This document shows, piece after piece, positions 32,639-44,895 of a stretch of 64,000 bases of DNA. The DNA lies in contig CP048717.1 in the NCBI GenBank assembly GCA_022641835.1, positions 1,426,001 to 1,490,000 of the forward strand. Reading direction: 5' to 3'. Position 1 is the first letter of the stretch. Each line of letters begins with the position of its first letter. A model generated the notes under the pieces. It was not told the DNA's origin. It saw only the letters and a list, made by a program, of their open reading frames with translations, and made no database searches. Source of the DNA: Petasospora fabianii (taxonomy: Eukaryota > Ascomycota > Saccharomycetes > Phaffomycetales > Wickerhamomycetaceae). The translations under genes were made by a program, and so were the position numbers.

Positions 32639-34483
32639 ATGAACTCCCAACAAGAGCCCCTACTATTGGGACAAGAGGACGAGCACCATCCAACAGTACA
32701 CACAGATCCACCAACTCCAGCACTCTCTACAAGCACCAGCATGGTCTCCGTGAATAGCATCTCCGAGATTGCTGGCTCCATCAACCCGCACCGCTCTCTA
32801 TTCTACATCGTGATGCTGGCCATCATTGTAGGGGGTCTACAATTAGCATGGTGTACAGAGTTTTCAGAGGGAACCCCATTTCTTCTGTCTCTTGGTATCT
32901 CAAAGGACACGTTGGCGCTCATTTGGATTGCCGGTCCACTGAGTGGGTCCTTAGGTCAACCAATAATAGGCATTTTGAGTGACAATTCCGAAAACAAGTC
33001 TGGTCGTCGGAGACCATTCATCATCGGTGGTTGTATTGCAACTTCACTTTCCTTGTTTTATCTCAGTTATTCATCAGACATAATTGGGCTTTTCTTCCCA
33101 CATGGAACTCCGAAGGAAAGAATAAGGCATGCGACTATCCCCTTTGCAGCCCTCGGTGTCTATATGTTGGATTTTTCCATAAGTGCCATCCAGGCTGCCT
33201 CAAGAGCTTATATTGTTGATAACGTTGCGACTCATCAGCAACAGATTGCAAATGCAATGGCTGCTATTGCAATTGGAGTGTTCAACATTTTGGGTTATCT
33301 TTTGGGTTCTATGAAGCTTCTTGAATGGTTCCCATTCCTAGGGAACACACAATTCAAGGTGTTGGCCACAATTGCCAGTATTGTTTTAATAACAACAACA
33401 ACCGCCTCGTTGTTGTACATTACAGAGAGAGATCCGACCCAGGATATTGTCATCCGGGCAGAGAGAAAGAGAAACATCAAGAGACTCAAGGAGCTAGGAA
33501 TCGATAATCCGACAACAATCGGAGGCTTATTCATCTCACTTTACAAGCAGACAACTCATAGTATCAAAAGACTCTCTCCACAGGTGAGAACCGTTTGCTT
33601 TGCTGAGTTTTTTGCGTGGATTGGATACTTCCCGATGCTATTCTACACAACGACATATGTTGGTGAGATTTATATGCATGAGTTTTACCAGAACAGAGAC
33701 CCATCACTTCCACCATTGACCCCAATTGAGCTCGATCAACTAAGAGATGCAAGCACACGCAGAGGTGCAACAGCTTTGCTTCTCCATTCAATATCTTCAT
33801 TTCTGGTCGACTTACTCTTACCGGCTCTTGTTCAACCGTTCAACCACGAAACACTCGCTTCCGATGAGGCTACACTTATTACTTCAAGTTGGTTCTCACG
33901 AAAGATTGAAACGTTCCGCTTAACTTGCACACCGTTCTTGACCGTTAGAAACTCGTGGTATTCTTCTCATATTCTGTTCATACTCTGTATGATAGCCACT
34001 TTTTTCATTCGTTCTTCGACTGCTGCTATAATTTTGTTTGGGTTCCTAGGTATCACTTGGGGTAATGCGTTATGGGCCCCATTTGTTCTGATTTCTGAGG
34101 AAATCTCAAGAATCAAAGAGATAAAGGCTAGAATTCATAAGGAGAGAGCCGCTCTCACAATGAGAGGAGACGGAACACACAGAATAAAGACTGGAGATAT
34201 CTTCAAGTTTGAGAACTATGAACATGAGGCTGGTATCATCTTGGGTATTCACAACTTTTTCGTTGCAGCGCCACAAGTGGTCAGCTCATTATTAAGTAGT
34301 GTTCTGTTCAGGTTCCTATCCAAGGGAGGAGATAGTGAGAATGGTGAATTTGATGACAGTCTCGGATGGGTTTTCCGCTTTGGAGGCGTCGCTGCTATTG
34401 GGGCATTGATTCTTTCTATAAAATTGAAGACCAATGAGGAACTTATTCAGGAAGAGGAGCGCTTGTGGGGAGAAGATGCATAA
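32639..34483 (+). CDS. GPH-family (sucrose-type) sugar/proton symporter
   Basis: 614 residues with roughly twelve hydrophobic segments. The first membrane segments read FYIVMLAIIVGGLQLAWCTE and are followed by GPLSGSLGQPIIG and the loop NKSGRRRPFIIGG, the conserved RxGRRRP-type signature of plant and fungal sucrose (SUT) transporters. A long cytosolic loop separates the halves and a charged tail closes the protein. Fungal members carry sucrose, maltose or other alpha-glucosides with protons at the plasma membrane, but some sit on the vacuole; the substrate cannot be read from sequence. S. cerevisiae uses an unrelated MFS clade for maltose. Confidence 0.85.
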   Translation: MNSQQEPLLLGQEDEHHPTVHTDPPTPALSTSTSMVSVNSISEIAGSINPHRSLFYIVMLAIIVGGLQLAWCTEFSEGTPFLLSLGISKDTLALIWIAGPLSGSLGQPIIGILSDNSENKSGRRRPFIIGGCIATSLSLFYLSYSSDIIGLFFPHGTPKERIRHATIPFAALGVYMLDFSISAIQAASRAYIVDNVATHQQQIANAMAAIAIGVFNILGYLLGSMKLLEWFPFLGNTQFKVLATIASIVLITTTTASLLYITERDPTQDIVIRAERKRNIKRLKELGIDNPTTIGGLFISLYKQTTHSIKRLSPQVRTVCFAEFFAWIGYFPMLFYTTTYVGEIYMHEFYQNRDPSLPPLTPIELDQLRDASTRRGATALLLHSISSFLVDLLLPALVQPFNHETLASDEATLITSSWFSRKIETFRLTCTPFLTVRNSWYSSHILFILCMIATFFIRSSTAAIILFGFLGITWGNALWAPFVLISEEISRIKEIKARIHKERAALTMRGDGTHRIKTGDIFKFENYEHEAGIILGIHNFFVAAPQVVSSLLSSVLFRFLSKGGDSENGEFDDSLGWVFRFGGVAAIGALILSIKLKTNEELIQEEERLWGEDA

Positions 34484-34688
34484 GTCTTGTTATCCCAAGA
34501 GGGGGAGAGAGACAACAAAAGCATGTATAAATCAAAGCTAGAATTCTAGTTTCAATCTGTTCCGAAAGTTTTAATACGTAGAATAATGTGTCATCGCTGC
34601 GTTCCATCTGACTCGTTCTTGATTATCATCATCCAATGCCGCTTGTTTCTGGCGTTTCTCGCTTCAGAGTTCCCTGAGGATAGCAATC

Positions 34689-34714
34689 CCAAGCGAACCG
34701 ATTGCGTCGCTTGG
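34689..34714. promoter_or_regulatory. 26-bp dyad upstream of PUT2
   Basis: Perfect 8-bp arms CCAAGCGA and TCGCTTGG flank a 10-nt spacer, 136 bp before the PUT2 ATG and about 60 bp before a TATAAAA at 34774. The geometry suits a dimeric Zn-cluster or bHLH-type regulator; it is not the CGG-N10-CCG Put3 site of S. cerevisiae. Confidence 0.55.
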
Positions 34715-34777
34715 AAGTTACATGCGAGGAGATCCCGCGCCCGCATCCTCATCGCCTTACATGCACCAATGATATAA

Positions 34778-36646
<1,869 letters not shown>

Positions 36647-36863
36647 TAACTGGTGACCATGACTTGTGAGGCACACGGATCATGTGAGCTTGGACTTGCA
36701 GTTGAAAACTTACATCTAATGATAATACTCTCTTTAATGATATCTCCTTTGCGTAATAATCTAGGCTTCCACTCACCATCTGAGCCTTGATCCCTGGTTC
36801 CACTTCATGCGAAAGGACTAACTAATAAAGGCTTTAAGCTATAAGATCCAACCAAAATGTTAT

Positions 36864-37381
36864 GTGCACGTAGGAAATACATTTGTAGTCTGCTTGGATT
36901 TTGTTGACGCGTTGGAGTTCGCGATCCTGGCCCTACCAAAAAAACTACAAGACGACGCGCGTTCTAACGCGTTGTGTAGCGAAGAACGTGGAGTATCCGG
37001 CTTAAGAACCAACAGAAACTTCCATTCATCCCTGTGTGAGCTTACGAACCACTTCCAGAACACAGACATAGCGAAACAGATGCTTTCCAGAAAAAGATCA
37101 TCCTCTGAAGCGTCATTTGTACCATCTAAGAAGCACCAAGAGAGGCTTATCACAACTATGGTACACCGTGAGTTACATCGCTTGAACTGGTGCTTTTTAC
37201 CGTGAACTAACCTTTGAAAGAAAATACAGTACGGATGATGATGGATGCATCAAAATCAATGAGCCAACTCCCCAGAGTAAATCATGCTGAGGACAGCGAT
37301 GGGCATGATGAATCTACCTTCGTACCACAGCAACAACAGCGACCATTCTGGCCCCAGATCGTCAGACTAAGGCATAATTGA
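36864..37381 (+). CDS. Candidate spliced gene of unknown function
   Basis: The open frame from about 36822 (no ATG seen; start may lie on an earlier exon, and a GACTAAC...AAG acceptor-like signal ends near 36830) runs to 37167. A 62-nt intron (37168-37229) joins it in frame to 37230-37381. The spliced peptide reads ...FVPSKKHQERLITTMVH then LRMMMDASKSMSQLP and ends PQQQQRPFWPQIVRLRHN before TGA. It is polar, with a basic Ser-rich patch (SRKRSSSEAS). I do not recognise it. The well-formed intron is the main evidence. The start given is only where the in-frame GTG lies, so treat the gene as 5' incomplete. Confidence 0.45.
37168..37229 (+). other. Intron of the candidate gene after PUT2
   Basis: Donor GTGAGT, branch GAACTAAC and acceptor AATACAG, 62 nt. 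The signals match those of the adhesin and YCH1 introns. Confidence 0.55.
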
Positions 37382-39320
37382 CTGAATGGACTTTGCTAAA
37401 TGATGCTGCAGAATCTAAGAAGTCGTACGCTCAAATGGCAGTGCTAAGAATTGATAGAGAACTTGATCGGGTTCCGCTTGAGAGAGCGATTCGTGGTGGT
37501 TGGCCTATAGCCGGTCAATCCTGAAGCTCTATAGCGTGACAATGGTACCATTAACTCGAAATAAGGTTTTGATAACTAGAACCATCACAATAATCAAAAT
37601 GACACAGTACTGTCTACCCTCGCTAGCATCAACAAGGTACTCAACGCTAGCAAGAACATGGAAGATGTCCAAATGCTAAGCATTTTTGAAAGTATGACCT
37701 TCTTTAGTTCTCGCTTGACACCGCAAGGAAACAGCAAATTAAAAGACTCTTACGAGGAATTTTTCATGAGATAGAGACAAGCTGCCAAACTATGCTTTGC
37801 ATCTGCTCAGTCGCTGGGGGAGAGTCAATATTGTTTGTTAAAGGATTTCGACTACAGACCTTTCCAGCATCTGTAGAGAGATTCCCTTATATACTTCTCG
37901 ACTTCACTTGATGGCTGAGGATGGCCGCAACCAAACAAATTATCCTGCTGTACTACCACTAAAGGTATGATTAGGGTATTGAAGGGTCATTGAAAGGAGC
38001 GATATGTGGATGTGGCTAAAGTGTCCAGGCTGTTCTTCGACTCGTAATGACGTAAGTCATGGTAGCTGATTTTTGAAGGAGGAAACTTGAGGCAAACGGA
38101 AGCTTCCGTATCTTCGATCAAGATAGTGAGAGTTTCTCTATGAAAGTCCACATCGGAGGAGAAATCACCCTCGTCATTAGGAAAAGTAATAATAGAACGC
38201 ATTCCCACCATAAGGACAAAACTCCTGTTGCAACTGATAGCATCATGTTTCTCCCACTATCCCATTCGAAAGGGAGTGGGCTTGGCTGATCACTATGATG
38301 CGGGCGGCGGCAGACTGCTCACTTTAACGATTCTTATAGATTCCATGAAGTATAAGACGATTCTCGTGAGCAGTAATACAACCGGAGAAAGACTACACCA
38401 TTAACGTCATGCCTTCATTCTGCGAAAGCACTTTCGGCCATGGAACGGATGCCAGCCATAATTGTCATTATCTGTACCCTAGTGCTGTATATCCAATTTT
38501 GTTCTCCTAAGGGGCCCAGTAAAAGTTCAAGCAGCCAATTATCATTATCGCTTTTCCTCTTGCCAAAGTAAGAACCCTCGAATCCTCTTCGCAGTATATT
38601 TCTAATCCTACCGTGTTCGGGGACTAGGAACCCTGCGGGGCTGTCGATTTTTTGGGTTTTTAATCTAGCTATATAGCACCATTGTCTATTAATCTGATAT
38701 TGTTATTGGATAATGTAGTTATGGGCTCTTTTTATCCGGATATTTCTCATGTACTAAGAAGCTACCTGGGCGTATACACAATTGCCAGTACACTAGTTAG
38801 TGGCTTTTACAACTGTCACTACCGTTAATACCACTAGACGAACTCAATTCAATCATGAGTTAGCGCCAGACGACTTGATGATAAAGCCAAAGTGATAATG
38901 CGCAATACTTGAAGTACACAGCTGCTGACACGCTCTCCCCCTAACGCACGCTTACGTTTACCCACGTACACGAACTCCTCGAAACAAGGCCAATATATAC
39001 AATTATATTCCTCACTGGTAGCCAGCATCATGTTTGCGGGAGACGTCCTTCAGGGTGAGAACTCTAGCGAATCAAAGATGAAAGATACCGAGCCCTAATG
39101 ATTGAACCACATCTGATGGCATTGAGCATGGTAAAGTCCTCTTCTTGGCGACTAGTTAACACTGCCCAAAAACACCACCATTTGATCACCAGTAATCGAA
39201 TGATACATGCTCCGTATTCTTTAACTTCGTGCTGACGTCTTCCCAAAGTACCACTTACTGCACCCAATACTCGATTTGACTCACTCTCACTCCTCTTGTG
39301 TAAAGATATGTATCGAATTT
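37382..39320. other. Gene-poor DNA with decayed coding-like stretches
   Basis: No intact gene. Between about 37390 and 37870 (plus strand) several frames in turn look protein-like (for example AAESKKSYAQMAVLRIDREL and SKLKDSYEEFF), as expected for an old, broken coding region of unknown origin. A short minus-strand frame at 37987-38211 (MVGMRSIITFPNDEGDFSSD) is also coding-like. I cannot tell whether these come from host genes or from an element related to the neighbouring LTR fossils. Confidence 0.4.
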
Positions 39321-39745
39321 TGTTGGATATTGGTGGTCAAGCTCTAACCTATGTCTACATGGTTAGTGTCGGCTGTTTGTCATCATGTTCTTGGTCAGCT
39401 AATGGGGCCATGCTGCTCTGCCCCATGTTCTATTTGTTGAATATTGGTTGTCAAGTACTATCACTATTGCCTGTCACTATTGCTTATCACTATTGCTTAT
39501 CACGATTTACATATTGGTTGTCAAACGCTAACTTATTTCTGTCTTGAGGTGATACTTCACTATTTCTGTCCTGAGGTGATACTTCATTATTTCTGTCTTG
39601 AGGTGATGCTAGTTCTCACCATCTTATATTTGTTGAAACTATAAGTAGACCAAGGCCTGCCCACATAACTTGGTCTTTCTGTGCTTGAGATACTCTTTAC
39701 CCTTAATACACTCTGCCTGTCTGCCACTATTGTAAGTGTGTCTCC
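39321..39745 (+). mobile_element. LTR fossil interrupted by a second LTR start
   Basis: Begins TGTTGGATATTGG at 39321; a second start TGTTGAATATTGG appears at about 39435, suggesting one copy inserted in another. Three imperfect copies of TATTTCTGTCTTGAGGTGAT lie at about 39533-39610, ahead of the TATA-like block near 39640. Confidence 0.55.
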
Positions 39746-40059
39746 AGTGGATCTTTGAAGATCCATTGAGATTCAATAGACGATTGGTAAGGATAACGGG
39801 ACCTCCATTGCTACCAGAACAGAAACGAGCCCGAACCAGAGGGCTTCCGTGGTCCATCAACAATAGTCACTACTTTAGCTTTGGATGTTGAAGTGAGCAG
39901 GCTGAAATGTGGCTCTAAACTCAATACAGACGTACCAATCAATGTTACATATCCTGTACTTAACCGGCAAGTCCAGTTATCAATCCTAGTCCGAGCCTAT
40001 GTTGATCTTGAAACCAGAATTAACAGCAGCAGAAGAATATACTAAAACTCACAGCTTAG

Positions 40060-40503
40060 TGTTGGATATTGGTTGTCAAGCTCTGATCTATTACTATCTA
40101 CGTGATTGTCGCCGTTTGTCCGATATCTGTTATCTTGTTATCTGATTATCTGCCCAATATGCTTGGCCATTGGGCCATGCTACTCCGCCCCATGTTCTAT
40201 TTTTTGAAACTATAAGTAGCCCATGTTCTTCTTGGATCATGAGTATCTGGGTTTTGACGTCAGAACTCATGATTACAGTTGTAGACAGATCAGAGTAGTA
40301 TATTCAGGGTAAAGAGTATATAAAGCAGAGAAAGACCATAACTTATAGTTTCAACAAAATAGAACATGGTGAGAACTAGTATGACCTCAAGGCAGAATTA
40401 AGTTAGCGTTTGACAACCAATATCTAAATCGTGATAGGCAATAGTGATAGGCAATACAATAGTGCTAGACAATAGTGATAGTGCTTGACAACCAATATTC
40501 AAC
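40060..40503. mobile_element. Head-to-head pair of LTR fossils
   Basis: A plus-oriented copy from 40060 meets a minus-oriented copy that ends at 40503 with CCAATATTCAACA; the two join near 40232. Together they form a large imperfect inverted repeat. Confidence 0.55.
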
Positions 40504-40844
40504 AGAGTTATGGGGTCCAACTATGGAGCAAGTTCAGAAGATATACTGCGGACGCAGGAGAGGAGACGGAGGACAAGGATTCAACAGGAGTGGGGAAGAG
40601 AGTTCGGCAAAGCACTTATAGTGAGCCGAAAATAGATGGCTGTGGGGAACAGAAGAAGAGATCCATTCAACGAAGGTAAGCATAATAGTTTTCAAACTAG
40701 TAGTGGCTCCGTTTATGGCAGGGAACATTAAGTGTTCATGGAAGATAGCATGTACTCCTGGATATGGGTCGCCACCTGCTATTGTCACCTGTTACTGTGA
40801 CTCGTTACTGTCTACGTCTACATGTTGCCTTGTCATGTGAATAA

Positions 40845-41110
40845 TGTTGTATATATTGGTAGTTGTCTATCAACCATTGGCTGTCACTATTGCCTCTTAC
40901 TGTCGCTTATCACTATTACATTTCCAAGGAATTACTTATTTCTGTCTTGAGGTCATACTACGATGAGATACCACTTCTCTCTCTATTTGCTGAAACTATA
41001 AGTAGACCCAGTCCTTCCCCCATCACTTTTCTTCTACATTGTATTGACTCTGCACCTGAATACATATGCTGTGATCTGCCGCCATTGCACATCTGACTTT
41101 GGTAGTATGA
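40845..41110 (+). mobile_element. LTR fossil
   Basis: Starts TGTTGTATATATTGG and contains the CTGAAACTATAAGTAGACC block near 40987. The coding-like stretch that follows (about 41044-41361) is of unknown origin. Confidence 0.5.
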
Positions 41111-41437
41111 GCTTCATGATCCAACATGGGGAATTTATGAGACATGTCGTAGTTATAACAGCACACGGTTCGGGCAACTTTCTGGCACCTTCAGTGGGAC
41201 ATCGTTCATATATGAGTAATTCGGAGGGGCAAGCTAAAGGCCAATGCCTTGTTCACAACCGAAACCACTGTAATTTCGTAATGAAGGACAATCCTCAGAG
41301 AGGATCTCTCAACATACTAAACTGCGAGGAAGTTCCTTGTTGTAGATGCTTCCCCTCGTGACAGGGTATCGGCACATATTGCTCTACCTTTACCCACTGT
41401 AATGGCTGAAATGTCTGTTTATGTTAAGCACGCTAAC

Positions 41438-41725
41438 TGTTGAATATGGTTGTCAACCTGATCTGCTGGATATCGTTTGTCAAGCCCAAATATTTTACTG
41501 TCTACGAGATTAGTGCCATTTGTTGTTACTTGCCCTTCTGTCCACTATGAATTCTCTTGGTTCATACTAGTCATGGTTCTATTTGCTGAAACTATAAGTA
41601 GACCAAGTTCTGTTCACATAGCTTGGTCATTCTCTCTCTTTTATACTCTTTACTCCAATACACTACTCTGATCTGTCTACCACTGTAATCATGAGTTCTG
41701 ACGTCAAAACTCAGATACTTATGAT
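41438..41725 (+). mobile_element. LTR fossil, best preserved inner block
   Basis: Starts TGTTGAATATGG; contains CTGAAACTATAAGTAGACC near 41590 and ends in a region shared with the 40232-40300 copy (ATCATGAGTTCTGACGTCA). Confidence 0.55.
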
Positions 41726-41794
41726 TCACACTGACGTGGCTCAACGCTGGAATATGTCTCTATGCTGGAGTTATCAGGATTTGGTTGTGGAAGT

Positions 41795-42051
41795 CCGTTT
41801 TATTCATCATTACAGTGGGTGAGAGGCAGAAGAGTGTATTCGGGTAAAGAGTATATCTGACAGAGAAAGTCCAAGTTATCTGGGCAGAATTTGGTCTACT
41901 TATGGTTTCAGCAAATAGAGCCATGACCAGTGAATGAACTAAGAGTCATCATAGTGGGCAGATAATCAGAGAACAACATAACAGATAACAGATATTGGAA
42001 AACCGGCACTAATCACGTAGACAGTAAGAGATTGACAACCAATATCCAACA
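41795..42051 (-). mobile_element. LTR fossil, reverse orientation
   Basis: Reverse-complement copy ending ACAACCAATATCCAACA at 42051, with the TATA-like block near 41905-41925. With the plus copy at 41438 it makes a second inverted pair. Confidence 0.55.
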
Positions 42052-42064
42052 TCGTGATTATTTG

Positions 42065-42233
42065 GCAGGCAGAACTGTGTGTTCATGTAAAGCGGTATAC
42101 CAAGTTATGTGACGGACGCTGGTCTACTTGCAGTTCTAGCAAGTGCGAGGTGCTGACAAAAGGAGACAAATGGGGAGCAGCACTATGAACTCACCACAGC
42201 AATTGGTTAGTACTTTAAACCCAATATTCAACA
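42065..42233 (-). mobile_element. LTR fossil, truncated
   Basis: Reverse-orientation remnant ending CCAATATTCAACA at 42233; the inner block is diverged. Confidence 0.4.
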
Positions 42234-42363
42234 CGAAATAGACTGACTGTTGTCGGCGAAGTTATATCAATCGAGTGGAGAGTCAATCATTATGTAGTTT
42301 CACAAGCAGCAGCGGTGCTAGGAACTGAGTGCGACTGAATACTTCACAGTTGGCGGCAGCCAT

Positions 42364-42545
42364 TGTTGGAAATTGTTTGTCAAACTTATCATTGTCCACG
42401 GGGTTAGTGCCGTTTGTCAGTTATCATGGTGCTCCGTCCCCCAATTGCTAAACTATAAGGACGAACTGCTGTCCACATACCGTGGCCTCTAGTGCATTTG
42501 GGAACACTGCTCTGGTTCCCCCGACTATAGTCATGCTGTCGTCTG
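42364..42545 (+). mobile_element. LTR fossil, diverged
   Basis: Starts TGTTGGAAATTGTTTGTCAA and keeps GCTAAACTATAAGGACGAAC in place of the usual inner block. Confidence 0.45.
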
Positions 42546-44589
42546 GTTAGGCTCAACAATTGGAACGGTTCGTAAGATGAGCTCACATGGCCGCAAGGGG
42601 TCTACCTATCTGTGTTATATGTCAGGAAGGGATTCAAGTTATTGAATAGTGCATGTCTCTGTTAGTAAAACGGCGTAGCCTGAGCTGTGTAACACTCCGA
42701 AGAAAAACAAGCAGAGGGTACCTGGGATGGAAAGTTCGAAAGGAGGAGCGTTAATGGCGGCTGCCAGTTTAGCTAGGCTGTAGATTTCTATGTCTTAGTG
42801 AAATCAAATTTGACAGAGTAAAACCACAGTCACTGGAGTGGTGAAAACCTATAGACACTACGAATGGTACACAAGCACGGCAGAACAGAATGGCTATTTT
42901 AGACTATTTGGAGTCTTAAGAGCAAAGGAACAAAAACCTGATTCATTCATATGTTGGAGGAAGCTATCTGGATAGTCGATTGACTCCACTACATTGTGCC
43001 GTACATGCGCTGCTGAAAGGACGTAAAAAAGGCCATCATTTCATTTAAATGCTATTGAAATATCAAGCTGAAGAAGGAGTCGATGCCTAGACCGGAGAGA
43101 TCTCCAAGCCGCAAAGGTACTTAATCCTTGGAGGCTGAGTGGTGAGTTGGGATATCTGTGCTGCGATTGAATCTTCCGTGGAGTTTTTGGCGCAAGCGGC
43201 ATATTTTATTCAGACAGTCAGTAATATCGAGTCAAGGAAGATATCCCACTTTAATCCGTGAACTTGGATGAAGGAGCTCTCAGGATCAAAGATGTCACCT
43301 TCAAAGAATACAACGTGATTTTATAGGACCTCTTGCTCCAAGGTCCGATGCTAAAGCTTTGTAGAAAGCACGGCCATGTATAATCAGAATTGAAATGCTG
43401 ATGGAACATACCAGAGTCCACAAGCTACAAGTTTAATTAGGTCCTCAAAGTCTGAGCTTAAATAACGCACCTGGATACCAGAGTCCACAAGCTACAAGTT
43501 AATTAGGTCCTCAAAGTCTGAGCTTAAATAACGCACCTGGGAATCAGGAACATTATCAATAATATTGGACATCACGGAGTAGGCGTAGTCGTTCAAGCCT
43601 ATAGCCTGTCATATACAATTTTTTTAGAAAGCGGTATGAGTGGAAATCAAACTGGCATGGCCACTGGTTGAGGAACAAAGCATCGTCTAATATATCCTCA
43701 TACTAAAGGATTCAACTGATGTACTCATGGCTGAATCACACGACAAGACTTGCTCGCCACAATTGCAGAGGGACGATAATCAAGATCGGATGAAAATGAC
43801 GGAGCAGCAGTGGAAGACAGTTTTACATGGGCAAGCATAGAGATGGTGTCTGGCGTGAAACTAGACAGGTCAGTATCATAGATCTGATGGTAGGCAGAAG
43901 CAATCTGCTTGACGTCAAGTTCAGAGATGAGTCGTTTCTGGATAAAGGACAGGAACAAATTCCCTGGGGAAAGCTGCTGCACAACGTAAACAGTAAATAA
44001 GTCGCAATCGGTGAGGATAACAAACGCTCGAGTACCTTAACTATACGTCGGGACTAATGGGAAACAATCCTTTAGGCGAGTACTGGTCGTGAGGCCCAAG
44101 CTGGAAGTCTGACCAGGACATATTGGCAACAGTCAATACGCAAGTGCATCATTTAAAGGTTGGGGAGGTAACAGTGACAGAGAGACGAGATAAGTCGATT
44201 CGTGTTGTATGTCTTCATACTGTGATCTGAGCCCTCTGTCGAGTAAGGTAAAATAATAGGTTAAATCTGAGCATGATATTGCGAGCAACTTAGTCGTTGG
44301 AGGCGCACCAAAACTTTAATGATTCTTCTGTAGCGCATTGAATCTTGCATCTGTCCTTTCAACGGAGGCGGATCCAGATGGTGCCCAGCCTGCCCTGTTG
44401 GTGACTGATTGTCACTTCTATGGGCTTGAGGGCCCCTGATACTGCATACCGAGGCTCAGAAGATGGGCATTGAGGCACTGGAGTTATGTGACAGCGAGTT
44501 TACCGGGTCGCTACTGTATCAGAGAGCTAATCTGGTAGTGTAACGCTTCCTCTGACGTTATCGATTCGGCTCCTTCGTAGGGTAACTGC
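42546..44589. other. Gene-poor DNA with coding-like remnants before VMA2
   Basis: No intact gene. On the minus strand about 43725-44130 reads as protein-like sequence (for example LSPGNLFLSFIQKRLISEL and KQIASAYHQIYDTDLSSFT, and further upstream MSWSDFQLGPHDQYSPKG), but not in one continuous frame. Its origin is unknown. A 67-bp tandem duplication sits at 43409-43541. Confidence 0.4.
43409..43541. repeat. 67-bp tandem duplication
   Basis: 43409-43475 and 43476-43541 differ only by one T in a TTT run, so the duplication is recent compared with the surrounding decay. Confidence 0.9.
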
Positions 44590-44607
44590 CGCGAAAATCC
44601 TTTCGCG
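44590..44607. promoter_or_regulatory. CGCGAAA/TTTCGCG dyad and TTACCCGG site upstream of VMA2
   Basis: CGCGAAA, ATCC, TTTCGCG form an 18-bp dyad about 290 bp before the VMA2 ATG. TTACCCGG at 44612-44619 matches the Reb1 core (TTACCCG). Confidence 0.45.
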
Positions 44608-44895
44608 AAGTTTACCCGGCTTGGCTGCCTCTCGGAATCGCGCGCTGATAGGCAATTCGGTGGTCAAACGAGCAGCACGCCTCCTCCCCGGGCATCAACT
44701 CGTCCCCAGTGCATTGCAACAGAGTCGCTTTAGAGCCCAATCCGTCGCTCCCCGTTTCACACAGATAGTCTTTCTATCCCACCTGCGCTTTTCCTCAAAG
44801 AAATCCGCCTCTGCGTCGTTTAGCTCAGCGCCTGCCCACGTTCTCTCAGCTCCCGAGGCACTATCTGCACCTATTCATAACTCATTCACACCAAT

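Larger units (their letters stand above)
39321..42545. mobile_element. Nest of solo-LTR fossils, tentatively Ty1/copia-like
   Basis: At least eight related copies in both orientations. Full-looking copies begin TGTTGGATATTGGTTGTCAA or close variants (in reverse orientation ending CCAATATCCAACA), the TG...CA style of LTRs. They share an inner TATA-like block CTGAAACTATAAGTAGACC. Plus-oriented copies start near 39321, 39435, 40060, 40845, 41438 and 42364. Minus-oriented copies end near 40503, 42051 and 42233. Several are nested or truncated, and divergence among copies suggests old insertions. No intact internal region is seen; short coding-like remnants lie between copies. Family assignment rests only on the terminal sequence. 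Confidence 0.65.

Noticed and set aside
39444-39644. Plus-strand 66-residue frame in the LTR nest
   Set aside because: Formed by short tandem repeats of the LTR fossils; no coding evidence.
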